Shown here: positions 25,719-34,466 of the stretch, piece after piece
How positions within the stretch are numbered: the stretch's first letter is position 1
Layout: each line of letters begins with the position of its first letter
DNA from: Ferrovibrio terrae_A
Lineage (GTDB): Bacteria > Pseudomonadota > Alphaproteobacteria > Ferrovibrionales > Ferrovibrionaceae
Length of the DNA stretch: 64,000 bases
Assembly: GCF_943372915.1 (NCBI RefSeq)
Contig: NZ_CALSAN010000022.1
Span: forward strand, 8,751-72,750
Direction: 5' to 3'
Notes under the pieces: generated by a model
The model's database searches: none
Seen by the model: the letters and a program-made list of their open reading frames with translations, nothing else
What the model was told of the DNA's origin: nothing
Translations under genes and position numbers: made by a program

Positions 25719-26390
25719 TCAGAAGACGAAGCCGGCCGCGCGATCGAAGCCGGGCAGGCCCGGCGTGCCGGAATCGAACAGCACGCGCTGCGGAAACAGG
25801 TTGCCGTTGCGCTTGACGATCACGGCCTGTCCGATCGGCGCATCGGATGCACGCAGCACGCCAATCAGGCGGCCGCCTTCGGCCAGCTGGTCGAGCAGCG
25901 CGGGAGAGATTTCCGGCACGGCACCGGCGAGCAGGATGATGTTGAACGGCCCCTGCTTCGCGAGACCGTCTTTCAGGGCGCCCTCGACCAGAGCAACGTT
26001 GTCGATGCCCAGACCCTGCAGCGTCGCGGCGGCCAGCTGGCTCAGCGCCGCATCGGCTTCCAGGCCGATCACCGTGCTGGTCAGCTTGGCCAGCACCGCA
26101 ACCTCGTAGCCCGTGGCGGCCCCCACCACCAGCGCAACTTCGCTGGGCTGGATCTCGGCTTCCTGCAGCAGGCGGGCCAGAACCATCGGTTCCATCAGAT
26201 AGCGGCCGGGCGCCACGGCCACGTCCTCGTCCATATAGGCGACGCCGCGATAGGTCTTGGGCACGAACTGCTCCCGCGGCAGGGCGGCCATGGCATCGAT
26301 CACCTGCTCGTCGATGACCTTGTTGGGTCGGAGCTGGGTCAGCACCATCTGGCGGCGTGCTTCGGCGAATTGGCGTTCGGCTTGAGCCAT
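25719..26390 (-). CDS. Protein-L-isoaspartate O-methyltransferase family protein
   Basis: A 223-residue SAM-dependent methyltransferase of the PCMT family, which in characterised members methylates isoaspartyl residues for protein repair. Seen: an N-terminal helical part (VLTQLRPNKVIDEQVIDAMAALPREQFVP), the DEDVAVAPGRYLMEP segment, the SAM-binding strand (EVALVVGAATGYEVAVLAKL) and FNIILLAGAVPEI. The start ATG at 26390 fits the family; the open frame continues to 26564 without conserved residues. Alphaproteobacterial members next to tolC are often divergent from true Pcm, so repair activity is not certain. Confidence 0.82.
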   Translation of the reverse strand: MAQAERQFAEARRQMVLTQLRPNKVIDEQVIDAMAALPREQFVPKTYRGVAYMDEDVAVAPGRYLMEPMVLARLLQEAEIQPSEVALVVGAATGYEVAVLAKLTSTVIGLEADAALSQLAAATLQGLGIDNVALVEGALKDGLAKQGPFNIILLAGAVPEISPALLDQLAEGGRLIGVLRASDAPIGQAVIVKRNGNLFPQRVLFDSGTPGLPGFDRAAGFVF

Positions 26391-26435
26391 GGGGTCGGAA
26401 TCCGGGGCTGGAACACGGGGTTGGGACAGGCGCCG

Positions 26436-26464
26436 TTTATAATGCTGCGATGCCGCAAAAACAA
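26436..26464 (-). promoter_or_regulatory. Sigma-70 type promoter for the pcm-rhodanese-tolC run
   Basis: On the minus strand, TTGTTT (26464-26459) and TATAAA (26441-26436) are spaced by 17 bases. The predicted start point is about 40 bases before the pcm ATG at 26390. The -10 is a 5/6 match and the -35 keeps the TTG. Confidence 0.5.
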
Positions 26465-26554
26465 CGGTTCTATTGTGGGTTAGCAGGTTTCCCGGGCACC
26501 AGCGGTAACCGGCGTCACAGCCCCGCGACGGCCCTGACGGCATTTGGCAAAGCC

Positions 26555-26584
26555 TTGACCCCACAGGGCGGCAACCCTTAGTAA
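26555..26584 (+). promoter_or_regulatory. Possible promoter of tRNA-Cys
   Basis: TTGACC (26555-26560) and TAGTAA (26579-26584) are separated by 18 bases and end 15 bases before the tRNA. The -35 is strong (5/6), the -10 weak (3/6). Confidence 0.4.
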
Positions 26585-26599
26585 GGGGCGCGCTCGCGA

Positions 26600-26673
26600 G
26601 GTCTGGTGGCGGAGTGGTGACGCAGCGGACTGCAAATCCGCGTACGCCGGTTCAATTCCGGCCCAGACCTCCA
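26600..26673 (+). tRNA. tRNA-Cys (anticodon GCA)
   Basis: The acceptor stem GGTCTGG pairs with CCAGACC; the D arm carries GAGTGGTGACGC; the anticodon arm is GGACT-GCA-AATCC; the T arm is CCGG-TTCAATT-CCGG. The discriminator is T and CCA is encoded. The overall sequence matches bacterial tRNA-Cys closely. Confidence 0.97.
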
Positions 26674-26809
26674 ATTTCCCCCCTGAAAGGGCGCCTGTCC
26701 GTCCCCGGTTCGCCGGCCGGAACCTTAATTAGCGATAACACCCCCTTCTATACCCGTCGCCGCCTGTCTATCTTGGAATATCAGGCATTTATCGCGGCAG
26801 GAGGCGGCG

Positions 26810-27187
26810 ATGCGTATCCTTGGTTACGGCAAGACCGAAAAAGTCGACCATCTGGTCAGCAAGGAGATGCTGGACCGGGAGTCGGCTCGCAAACTGCAAA
26901 AATTCCTCGAAGAAGTCGAAATGGCGATCTTCAGCGCCAATCGCGAGGTGATGAAGAAGGCGGTGCCGGAACTGACCCGCGACTCCTTCATGGCCTTTGC
27001 CGTGCGGGTCGCCGAGGCCCGCGCCCGCTACCTCAAGATCGCCCTCGAACTGGCCACCATCACCAATCCCAGCGCCGACGACATCGGTCGGCTGAAAGCG
27101 GCCCGCGAGGCCAATGACGAGCTGGTGCAGGCCTTCGAGGCCACCAAACGCGTGATCGAGCGCGGCTACACCCTTCTCGCCCGCTAG
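26810..27187 (+). CDS. Hypothetical helical protein
   Basis: A 125-residue almost entirely helical, charged protein with no signal peptide and no cysteines. The pattern RESARKLQKFLEEVEMAIFSAN and VRVAEARARYLKIALELA gives amphipathic helices, so an oligomeric or coiled-coil adaptor is possible. AGGAGG lies a few bases before the ATG, which strongly supports this start. It stands alone after the tRNA-Cys gene and overlaps the convergent YciI gene by 4 bases at the 3' ends. No function is recognised. Confidence 0.7.
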   Translation: MRILGYGKTEKVDHLVSKEMLDRESARKLQKFLEEVEMAIFSANREVMKKAVPELTRDSFMAFAVRVAEARARYLKIALELATITNPSADDIGRLKAAREANDELVQAFEATKRVIERGYTLLAR

Positions 27188-27519
27188 CTTGCGGCATCCT
27201 CCGCGAAAGGCGACGTGCCACCCGCGGGATTGAAAACCATTTGCCAGGGGCGCAGCGTCGCCTGCAGCAGGCCGGACTGCACAGCCGGATCATCCTCCAT
27301 CATCCGCCGCGCCGCGGTCTCGTCGCTGCTGTCCAGCACCGCGATGCCACCGCCCGCTGCATCGCGGAACAGGCCGGCCATCAGCAACTGGCCGTTCTCC
27401 ATCAGCCGCTGCAGATAGACCTGATGATCGTGCAGCGCCTGTTTGGGCGCGGCCTGGCCCGCCGGCCAGGCCGGGCCGCGCTGGTAATCGATCCAGTAGA
27501 CCGGACGCGGCTTCGGCAT
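27184..27519 (-). CDS. YciI family protein
   Basis: A 111-residue YciI-like protein with a dimeric ferredoxin-like alpha/beta barrel fold. It shows the family patterns PKQALHDHQVYLQRLMENGQLLMAGLF (the His is conserved and thought catalytic) and a later VLDSSDETAARRMMEDDPAVQSGL. Members act as small hydrolases or dehydrochlorinases, or have unknown roles. The ATG at 27519 fits the family length; a longer in-frame extension upstream overlaps the SnoaL-like gene and is not real. It follows that gene after 10 bases and is probably co-transcribed. Confidence 0.85.
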   Translation of the reverse strand: MPKPRPVYWIDYQRGPAWPAGQAAPKQALHDHQVYLQRLMENGQLLMAGLFRDAAGGGIAVLDSSDETAARRMMEDDPAVQSGLLQATLRPWQMVFNPAGGTSPFAEDAAS

Positions 27520-27529
27520 CCCTGCTCCG

Positions 27530-28012
27530 TCAGTTGCGTTTCCCCGCTGCCCAGTCCTGCGCCTGCTGCAGGGCCTGCGGATCGATCCGCGTCTCCCCCA
27601 GCTGTCGCATGAGCGTGGCGAGATCGTAGTAGAAGCGCTCCTCCACGAACAGCCCGTCACGAAACCGCACGAAGACCACGAAGGGCAGCACAAAAGCCCG
27701 CCCAGTCGGCGCCAATCCGAGGAAATCGCCGACATGCCGCCCGGTATATTGCGGCTCGGCCACATAGGTGTCGTCGTCGATCCAGTGGGCGCTGCCGATG
27801 GCTGAGCGCTCCACCACATTGCCAAAGGCGGTCCACCATTGCCGGTAATGCCGTTCCGCCCCGGCATGACCGTGAAACGCCTGACCGATGGCAAGGTCGC
27901 GGAAAATGCAGTCCGGATGCACGGTTGCCAGGGTGGCGGCCATGTCATGAGCGTTTTCCGCCGCCAGATGACGCTGCAGCATCAGGCGGTTGGGATGGGG
28001 CTGAACGGTCAT
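27530..28012 (-). CDS. SnoaL-like / NTF2-fold polyketide-cyclase-type protein
   Basis: A 160-residue protein of the SnoaL-like ester cyclase type. It shows an N-terminal helix (LMLQRHLAAENAHDMAATLATVHPDCIFRD) and repeated strands with FHGHAGAERHYRQWWTAFG and a GLFVEERFYYDLATLMRQLG close, as in many environmental SnoaL_2-like proteins. The ATG at 28012 has GGAGGAAA just upstream, so the longer open frame to 28171 is not used. The substrate is unknown. It is paired with the YciI gene and divergent from the molybdenum-hydroxylase accessory operon. Confidence 0.82.
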   Translation of the reverse strand: MTVQPHPNRLMLQRHLAAENAHDMAATLATVHPDCIFRDLAIGQAFHGHAGAERHYRQWWTAFGNVVERSAIGSAHWIDDDTYVAEPQYTGRHVGDFLGLAPTGRAFVLPFVVFVRFRDGLFVEERFYYDLATLMRQLGETRIDPQALQQAQDWAAGKRN

Positions 28013-28148
28013 GGTTTCCTCCGGGTTTCCAAGCCTAGACGGCGCGGTCCGCCGCCTTGTGACAGCGGGCCGAACCGGGCATGATTTCCGCGTCCCTCGC
28101 CCCACATTGGCCTCGCTCTGCATTGGCCTCGCCCTAGATCGTAAACTT

Positions 28149-29066
28149 ATGACCGCCCTGCCCGATTCCATTGATGCCGTCGAAACCCTGCTGAACAGCG
28201 GCGACTATGTCGCCGACCGTTCGCTGGCCACCACGCTGTTCCTGGCACTGAAGATGGGCCGGCCCCTGTTCCTGGAAGGCGAAGCCGGCGTCGGCAAGAC
28301 CGAAATCGCCAAGGTGCTGGCCGCCACACTGAACCGCCGCCTGGTGCGCCTGCAATGCTACGAGGGTCTCGATCTTTCCTCGGCCGTCTATGAATGGAAC
28401 TACCCGCGCCAGATGCTGGAAATCCGCCTGGCCGAAGCGGCTGGCTCTGGAGACAAGGAAAAGCTGGGCCGCGATCTGTTCAGCCCCGACTTCCTGATCG
28501 AGCGGCCGCTGCTGCAGGCGCTGAAGCCCGACCCGGCCGGCGCGCCGGTGCTGCTGATCGACGAACTGGACCGCACCGACGAACCCTTCGAGGCCTATCT
28601 GCTGGAGGTGCTGTCCGACTTCCAGATCACCATTCCCGAGATCGGCCCGATCAAGGCCGCCGAGCCGCCGATCGTCATCATCACCTCGAACCGCACGCGC
28701 GAGATCCATGACGCGCTGAAACGCCGCTGCCTGTATTACTGGGTCGATTATCCCAGCGCCGAACGCGAACTGGCGATCCTCAAGCGCAAGGTTCCGGGCG
28801 CGCCGCAGCGGCTGAGCCGCGAGATCGTCGGCTTCGTGCAGCATCTGCGCGAGACCGAGTTGTTCAAGCTGCCCGGCGTGGCTGAAACCATCGACTGGAC
28901 GCGTGCGCTGGCCTTCCTCGACAAGGTCAGCCTCGATCCCGAAACCATCGACAATACCCTGGGCGTGCTGCTGAAATACCAGGACGACATCGCCAAGATG
29001 AAGGGCAGCGAAGCCGCCACCATCCTGCGCCAGGTGCAGCAGGACATGGCCGCGCTTGGCGTCTGA
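28149..29066 (+). CDS. MoxR/CoxD-type AAA+ ATPase
   Basis: A 305-residue AAA+ ATPase of the MoxR family. Walker A is GEAGVGKT (residues 44-51), Walker B is VLLIDELDR near residue 140, and the sensor region reads IVIITSNRTREIHDALKRRC. MoxR proteins work with VWA-domain partners to insert cofactors or activate enzymes; CoxD-type members assemble the Mo/Cu site of CO dehydrogenase-like hydroxylases. The following VWA (CoxE), XdhC and molybdopterin genes support that role here. The ATG at 28149 begins the conserved region; an open frame upstream overlaps the divergent gene. Confidence 0.88.
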   Translation: MTALPDSIDAVETLLNSGDYVADRSLATTLFLALKMGRPLFLEGEAGVGKTEIAKVLAATLNRRLVRLQCYEGLDLSSAVYEWNYPRQMLEIRLAEAAGSGDKEKLGRDLFSPDFLIERPLLQALKPDPAGAPVLLIDELDRTDEPFEAYLLEVLSDFQITIPEIGPIKAAEPPIVIITSNRTREIHDALKRRCLYYWVDYPSAERELAILKRKVPGAPQRLSREIVGFVQHLRETELFKLPGVAETIDWTRALAFLDKVSLDPETIDNTLGVLLKYQDDIAKMKGSEAATILRQVQQDMAALGV

Positions 29067-29073
29067 GCCTCCG

Positions 29074-30312
29074 ATGCTGCTGCCCGAACCTCCGACACCA
29101 GAGTCCGGCAGCGACGGCGGCGCCTTTGCCACCAATATCGTGCATTTCGTGCGCCTGCTGCGCGCATCCGGCCTGCGGCTGGGGCCCGGCAAGGCGATGG
29201 ATGCCGTGCGCGCGGTGGAAGCCGCCGGCATCCGCCGCCGCGATGATCTGTACTGGACGCTGTTCTCGGTGCTGGTGAGCCGGCGCGACCAGCGCGAGCT
29301 GTTCGACCAGGCCTTCCATATCTTCTGGCGCGATCCGAAAATTTTGGAACGCATGATGAGCCTGCTGCTGCCGCAGACAGATGGCATGGCCGAACCACGC
29401 AAGAGCAGCATGTCGCAACGGTTGCGCGAGGCGTTGCTGCCCGGCGGCGGCAGCCGGCCGGCGCAGGAGCCCAGGGAAGTCGAGATCGATGCCACGCTGA
29501 CCTTCTCGGCCGAGGAACTGCTGCAGAAGAAGGATTTCGCCGAGATGACGGCGGAAGAGATGGAGCATGCCAAAACGGTGATGGCGCGCATCGCATGGCC
29601 GTTCCGACCAACCCGCACGCGCCGCCTGCGCGCCGATATCCGCGGCCATCGCATCGACCTGCGCGCCAGCCTGCAGGCCAGTTTGCGCACCGGGGGCACG
29701 ATCATTCCGCTGAAGCGGAAAAGCCCCGGCGAAAAACCGCCGCCGCTGGTGGTGCTGTGCGACATTTCCGGCTCGATGAGCCAGTACAGCCGCATGTTCC
29801 TCCATTTCATGCATGCCCTGAGCAATGACCGCAGCCGCGTGCACAGCTTCCTGTTCGGCACCCGCCTGACCAATATCAGCCGGCTGCTGCGCCAGCGCGA
29901 TGTGGACAAGGCGCTGGCGGCGGTGAGCGAAAAGGTGCCGGACTGGTCGGGCGGCACCCGCATCGGCACGACACTGGCGGAATTCAACCGGCTGTGGTCG
30001 CGCCGCGTGCTGGGCCAGGGCGCCGTCGTGCTGCTGCTGACCGACGGGCTGGACCGCGAGAGCGGCCAGGGCCTGGCGCGCGAGATGGAGCGGCTGCATA
30101 AATCCTGCCGCCGCCTGATCTGGCTCAATCCCCTGCTGCGCTGGGATGGTTTCGAGCCGAAAGCCGCGGGTATCCGCGCCATCCTGCCCCATGTTGACGA
30201 TTTCCGCCCGGTTCACAATCTTAGCTCCATCGCCGATCTCGCCCATGCGCTGAGCCATGCCAGCGACGAGGGCAACCGGCTCAAGCTCAATCTCGGGAGA
30301 CTGGCCGCATGA
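29074..30312 (+). CDS. VWA domain protein, CoxE family
   Basis: A 412-residue CoxE-type protein. The C-terminal half carries a von Willebrand A domain with the MIDAS motif CDISGSMS and a later TDGLDR, which coordinate a metal for partner binding. The N-terminal half (LLRASGLRLGPGKAMDAVRAVEA, DDLYWTLFSVLVSRRDQRELFDQAF) is typical for CoxE. It is expected to partner the upstream MoxR ATPase in maturing a molybdenum hydroxylase. ATG 29074 lies 7 bases after the previous stop; a TTG at 29056, overlapping that stop, is an alternative. It overlaps the next gene by 4 bases. Confidence 0.87.
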   Translation: MLLPEPPTPESGSDGGAFATNIVHFVRLLRASGLRLGPGKAMDAVRAVEAAGIRRRDDLYWTLFSVLVSRRDQRELFDQAFHIFWRDPKILERMMSLLLPQTDGMAEPRKSSMSQRLREALLPGGGSRPAQEPREVEIDATLTFSAEELLQKKDFAEMTAEEMEHAKTVMARIAWPFRPTRTRRLRADIRGHRIDLRASLQASLRTGGTIIPLKRKSPGEKPPPLVVLCDISGSMSQYSRMFLHFMHALSNDRSRVHSFLFGTRLTNISRLLRQRDVDKALAAVSEKVPDWSGGTRIGTTLAEFNRLWSRRVLGQGAVVLLLTDGLDRESGQGLAREMERLHKSCRRLIWLNPLLRWDGFEPKAAGIRAILPHVDDFRPVHNLSSIADLAHALSHASDEGNRLKLNLGRLAA

Positions 30313-30650
30313 GCACCGATCCCATGGCAAATGTTTCCAGCGATATCCTGACCACGGCGCTGGACTGGAAAAGCGCCGGCAAGGCTGTCGCGCTCGCCAC
30401 CGTCGTCACCACCTGGGGCTCCGCACCGCGCCCGGTCGGCAGCCAGCTGGCTGTCGATGGCGAGGGCAAATTCATCGGCTCGGTCTCGGGTGGCTGCATC
30501 GAGGGCGCCGTGGTGACCGAGGCGCTGGATGCCATTGCCGATGGCAAGCCGCGGCTGCTCGATTTCGGCGTGTCGGATGCGCAGGCCTGGGAAGTCGGGC
30601 TGGCCTGCGGCGGCAAGATCCAGATCTATGTCGAACGGCTGGATGGATGA
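30309..30650 (+). CDS. XdhC/CoxI family protein, N-terminal domain only
   Basis: A 113-residue protein consisting of the XdhC_CoxI domain: VALATVVTTWGSAPRPVGSQLAVD, then GSVSGGCIEGAVVTEA with the conserved Cys, and LACGGKIQIYVERL. XdhC proteins bind the molybdenum cofactor, help its sulfuration and deliver it to xanthine-dehydrogenase-type enzymes. Here the usual second (Rossmann) domain is encoded by the next gene, whose ATG overlaps this stop (ATGA). The two gene products probably act as a two-subunit XdhC. Confidence 0.88.
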   Translation: MSTDPMANVSSDILTTALDWKSAGKAVALATVVTTWGSAPRPVGSQLAVDGEGKFIGSVSGGCIEGAVVTEALDAIADGKPRLLDFGVSDAQAWEVGLACGGKIQIYVERLDG

Positions 30651-31366
30651 AACAGGAACTTCTCACCCAATTGCAGCAGGACCGCGCCGAGAAGCGGCCC
30701 GTGGTGCTGGCCACCTTCCTCAAGACCGGCGAACAGCGCCTGCTGTATCTGACCGGCAAGAAGGGCCTGAAGGATCTCGATCCGCGCATCGGCGAGGCGG
30801 CGCGGGCCGCCCTGATCGAGGACAAGCCGCGCACGGTGGAAACCGAGCAGGGCCCCCTCTTCCTCAATGTGTTCAATCCGCCGCTGCGGCTGATCCTGGT
30901 CGGTGCCGTGCATATCGCCCAGGCCCTGGTGCCGATGGCACAGCTGGCTGGTTACGAGGTGATCGTGATCGATCCGCGCAGTGCGTTTGGTTCGGTGGAG
31001 CGCTTCCCCGGGATCACGCTGTCGAATGACTGGCCCGACGAGGCCATGGCACAGCTGAAGCCCGACCTGCGGACCGCGCTGGTGACGCTGACGCATGATC
31101 CCAAGATCGATGATCCGGCACTGATCGCCGGGCTGAAATCCGATGTTTTCTACATCGGCGCGCTGGGCAGCAAGAAAACCCATGCCAGCCGCATCGAACG
31201 CCTGACCGCGGCGGGTTTCGGGCCAGACGATTTCGCCCGCATCCATGGTCCGGTGGGCCTGAATATCGGCGCGAAATCACCGGCTGAAATCTCCATCTCG
31301 ATCCTGGCGCAGATGACCGCAGCGCTGCGCCAGCAGACCGCCCCGGCCGCGTCGGCGGCAGCCTGA
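30647..31366 (+). CDS. XdhC family protein, Rossmann domain part
   Basis: A 239-residue protein with the XdhC C-terminal Rossmann-like domain: LILVGAVHIAQALVPMAQLAGYEVIVIDPR (nucleotide-binding start, GAVHIA), TLTHDPKIDDPAL, and the signature FYIGALGSKKTHASRIERL and HGPVGLNIGAKSPAEISISILAQM. The N-terminal 75 residues resemble a second degenerate XdhC_CoxI part (VVLATFLKTGEQRLLYL). It functions with the upstream XdhC domain protein. Ends one base before the next gene's ATG. Confidence 0.87.
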   Translation: MKQELLTQLQQDRAEKRPVVLATFLKTGEQRLLYLTGKKGLKDLDPRIGEAARAALIEDKPRTVETEQGPLFLNVFNPPLRLILVGAVHIAQALVPMAQLAGYEVIVIDPRSAFGSVERFPGITLSNDWPDEAMAQLKPDLRTALVTLTHDPKIDDPALIAGLKSDVFYIGALGSKKTHASRIERLTAAGFGPDDFARIHGPVGLNIGAKSPAEISISILAQMTAALRQQTAPAASAAA

Positions 31367-31367
31367 G

Positions 31368-33005
31368 ATGCAGTTCGGTCCCATGCCGGTGCGCGCCGCC
31401 ACCGGCGGCATCCTTGGCCACAGCCTGTCGGTCGGCAAAGAGCGCTTCCGCAAGGGCCGCCTGCTCAGTGCCGCCGATATCGCGGCCCTTGAAGCTGCCG
31501 GGCATGCCACGGTGTATGTCGCGCGGCTGGGTGACGGCGACATGGCGGAAGACGAAGCCGCCCGCCGTATCGCCACGGCTCTGGCTGGCCCGCAGGCGCG
31601 TACGGCCGCCGCCTTTACCGGCCGCGCCAATCTCTATGCCGAGACTGCAGGCCTTGCGCGCATCGACACCGCGCGACTGGATGCCCTGAACGAACTCGAC
31701 GAAGCGCTCACCATCGCCACGCTGGCCGATTACGAACCGGTTGAGGCCGGCCAGATGCTGGCCACCGTGAAGATCATTCCCTTCGCCGCGCCGCGCAGTG
31801 CCATCGAACGCGGCGAAGCCATGCTGAAAGGCCAGCCGCCGCTGGTGCAGGTGGCACCGTTCCAGCCGCATGAGATCGGCCTGGTGCTGACCCGCGTGGC
31901 GGATACCAAGGACAGCGTCCTGGCCAAGACCGAACTGGCGGTCAGCCAGCGGTTGGCGCAACTGGGCAGCCGCATCCGCGGCCTGCGCACCGTCGCCCAT
32001 GACGAAGGCGCCATCGCCGCCGCCATTGCCGAGCTGAAGGCTGCAGGCTGCGCGCCGATCCTGGTGTTCGGGGCATCCGCCACCGTCGATCGCCATGATG
32101 TGGTGCCCGCCGGCCTGATGCGGGCCGGTGGCGAGGTGCTGCATTTCGGCATGCCGGTCGATCCCGGTAACCTGCTGATGCTCGGCCGCCATGGTGACGT
32201 TTTCGTGATCGGCGTGCCGGGCTGTGCCCGCTCGCCCAAGCTGAACGGCTTCGATTGGGTGCTGCAGCGGCTGTGTGCCGGCATTGCGATCAGCCGCCGC
32301 GACATCATGCGGATGGGCAGCGGCGGCCTGCTGAAAGAAATTCCGACCCGGCCCATGCCGCGCGATGGCAGCGGCATCGCCGGCGCGGCAGATTCCACAG
32401 CACCGCGGCGGCCAAAAATCGGCGCCCTGATCCTGGCCGCCGGCCTGTCGAGCCGCTTTGGTGCCGGCCACAAACTGCTGGCCGAACTGGATGGCAAGCC
32501 GGTGCTGCGCCATACCATCGAGCATGTGCTGGCCAGTTCGGCTCGCCCGCTCCTGCTCGTCACTGGGCATCAGGCCGATACCGTGCGCGATGCCGCCGGT
32601 GACGGCGTCGAAATCATCCACAATCCGGCCTATGCCGAGGGCCTGGCCAGCTCGCTGCGCGCCGGGCTGAGCGCGCTGCCGCAGGGGCTGGATGGCGTTT
32701 TGGTCTGTCTGGGCGATATGCCGGATGTGACCTCTGCAACCTTGGAGGCACTCATTGCCGCTTTCAACCCGGTGGAAGGCCGCGCGATCTGCCTGCCGGT
32801 CGTCGGCGGCAAGCGCGGCAATCCAACACTCTGGGGCCTGCAATTCCTGCCCGAACTGCTGCGGCTGGAAGGCGATAATGGCGCCCGCAGCCTGTTTGGG
32901 CCGCATGCGGAATGGGTCTGCGAGGTGCCGGTGGATGATCCCGGCGTCCTCCACGACTACGATACCCCTGCGGCACTCGCGGCCCGCCCGGTTACCAAGT
33001 CTTAA
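31368..33005 (+). CDS. Molybdopterin-binding protein fused to a MobA/MocA-like cytidylyltransferase
   Basis: A 545-residue two-part enzyme. Residues 1-340 resemble the MoeA/MogA-type molybdopterin-binding fold (start MPVRAATGGILGHSLSVG; VFGASATVDRHDVVPAGLMRAGG, FVIGVPGCARSPKLNGFDW). Residues 350-545 are a MobA-like nucleotidyltransferase: LILAAGLSSRFG (nucleotide loop), HPVLRH-like KPVLRHTIEHVL, LGDMPDVTSATLEALIAAF, and a KRGNPTLWG motif typical of MocA-type enzymes that make molybdopterin cytosine dinucleotide. Such fusions accompany CO-dehydrogenase-like enzymes. It is last of the five-gene cluster and ends 164 bases before the next gene. Confidence 0.88.
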   Translation: MQFGPMPVRAATGGILGHSLSVGKERFRKGRLLSAADIAALEAAGHATVYVARLGDGDMAEDEAARRIATALAGPQARTAAAFTGRANLYAETAGLARIDTARLDALNELDEALTIATLADYEPVEAGQMLATVKIIPFAAPRSAIERGEAMLKGQPPLVQVAPFQPHEIGLVLTRVADTKDSVLAKTELAVSQRLAQLGSRIRGLRTVAHDEGAIAAAIAELKAAGCAPILVFGASATVDRHDVVPAGLMRAGGEVLHFGMPVDPGNLLMLGRHGDVFVIGVPGCARSPKLNGFDWVLQRLCAGIAISRRDIMRMGSGGLLKEIPTRPMPRDGSGIAGAADSTAPRRPKIGALILAAGLSSRFGAGHKLLAELDGKPVLRHTIEHVLASSARPLLLVTGHQADTVRDAAGDGVEIIHNPAYAEGLASSLRAGLSALPQGLDGVLVCLGDMPDVTSATLEALIAAFNPVEGRAICLPVVGGKRGNPTLWGLQFLPELLRLEGDNGARSLFGPHAEWVCEVPVDDPGVLHDYDTPAALAARPVTKS

Positions 33006-33169
33006 CCGCAAGTCTTTGGCTTTAAGCGAATATTATCCACAGCTGCAGCATTAACTATGTCTTCCGGCTTTTTCCCATGGGGGGAATTTGCCATAGTGCC
33101 GCAGGGGGCAGCCTAGATTGGCTGGTTGTCGCCCTCTCCACGACCGTTACCGGAGAAAGCGACTAATTA

Positions 33170-34414
33170 ATGAGTGAGGCACAACAGAACCAATCGTCTG
33201 ACGACGAGAAGATGTTCACCGATTTTGACCGCCTGGCGCGGGGCAAGATTTTCGGTGGCCGTCTCGCCGCAGTGATTCAGTTCGTTAATCCAAAGACCTT
33301 CGAGCGTAATCGGGAAAGCTACAACATCGTTGTGCATTCGATGCGTTCTCTCATGTCGAAATACGAGGGCACGTTCTACACGCTGCACGACTATTCGATC
33401 GTGATGTTCATCCGGCTCTCAGAGCGGTTTTTCGACCAGACCTTCGAAAAGCTGGTGCTTGAGATCGACGATATTCTGACCCGCAACAACGTCGCCATCG
33501 GCCTGACCCCTGAGGAAGCCGAGAACGCCGTACGCTGGTATCGCTTCGACAGCCAGTTCGAAGACCTGCAGGAGCTGATGGATAATATCCAGCAGCGCTT
33601 CCGCGTCTTTGCCGAACGTCGCAAGCGCTTGCTGGCCAAGGCGGGCACCGCGGCCACGGCCGGCGACGGCACGCCGCTGACGCCCGGCGCGCTGCAGCAG
33701 ATCGATGACATCCTGAAGAAAGCCGATGTCTCGACCTTCATGAAGCGTCAGCCAGTGACTCTGTGCTTTGGCAATCAGCCGCCGAAGCCGATCTTCCAGG
33801 AAATCTTCGTCGGCGTGAACGAGCTGCGCCAGGCGATTGCACCGACCGTGAATCTGCGCGGTGCGCGGTCGCTGTTCCATCACCTGACCCGCACGCTGGA
33901 TACCCGCGTGTTCCGCGCCCTGCTGGATGGCTATGTCACCCGCAACAGCGGCCCGTTCAGCATCAACCTGAATGTCAGCACCATCCTGAGCGACACCTTC
34001 CGCGATTTCGACAGCCGCATCGGCAATATCGTGAAGAAGGAACAGATCATCATCGAGATGCAGCGCTACGATGTGTTCTGGGATTACAACGAGTATCTGC
34101 TGGCCTGCGAATTCCTGCATAACTCCGGCTACCGCATCCTGATCGACGGCATCACGCCTGACCTGCTGCAGTTGTTCGGCCGTAAGGAACTGAAGGCCGA
34201 TTTCGTCAAGCTGTTCTACTTCAAGGATCGCCACGAAGACTGGATCGACAAGGAGCTGGCGAGCAGGATCGGCGAAGCCGATGCCAACCGCGTGATCATG
34301 GCGCGTTGCGAGACCGAAGAGGCGCTGAAGGCCGGCATGGCCGCCGGCATCCGCCTGTTCCAGGGCTGGCATATCGACAACATGATCCGTGCCTCGCGTG
34401 AAGTGGTGAACTGA
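33170..34414 (+). CDS. Degenerate EAL-domain-like protein
   Basis: A 414-residue soluble protein. The C-terminal half can be aligned by eye with EAL phosphodiesterase strands: INLNVSTI (about 264) for VNLS, IIIEMQR (293) for EITES, ILIDGITPDLLQLF (322) for DDFG, VKLFYF (345) for LKID, RCETEEALKAGMAAGIRLFQGW (about 380) for AEGVET...QGY. The first EAL Glu, the second Asp of DD and the Glu of AEG are lost, so c-di-GMP hydrolysis is unlikely. The N-terminal 200 residues are helical with no recognised domain. The start has GGAG about 13 bases upstream. Likely a scaffold or nucleotide sensor; this is inference. Confidence 0.65.
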   Translation: MSEAQQNQSSDDEKMFTDFDRLARGKIFGGRLAAVIQFVNPKTFERNRESYNIVVHSMRSLMSKYEGTFYTLHDYSIVMFIRLSERFFDQTFEKLVLEIDDILTRNNVAIGLTPEEAENAVRWYRFDSQFEDLQELMDNIQQRFRVFAERRKRLLAKAGTAATAGDGTPLTPGALQQIDDILKKADVSTFMKRQPVTLCFGNQPPKPIFQEIFVGVNELRQAIAPTVNLRGARSLFHHLTRTLDTRVFRALLDGYVTRNSGPFSINLNVSTILSDTFRDFDSRIGNIVKKEQIIIEMQRYDVFWDYNEYLLACEFLHNSGYRILIDGITPDLLQLFGRKELKADFVKLFYFKDRHEDWIDKELASRIGEADANRVIMARCETEEALKAGMAAGIRLFQGWHIDNMIRASREVVN

Positions 34415-34466
34415 GCCGGCGCTGGCGCGTTCGGCATTTCAACAGCAACTTGCAGGGTTCAGTACC

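Noticed and set aside
26614..27117. A 167-residue plus-strand frame starting inside tRNA-Cys
   Set aside because: It begins within the tRNA and overlaps the better-supported gene at 26810, which has its own AGGAGG.
30014..33011. Long minus-strand open frames (several hundred residues) across the molybdenum accessory genes
   Set aside because: The plus-strand genes carry strong family motifs, overlapping stops and starts, and a coherent operon; the antisense frames show none.
33069..33095. Possible sigma-54 site before the EAL-like gene
   Set aside because: The spacing between GG and GC is not the required 10 bases.
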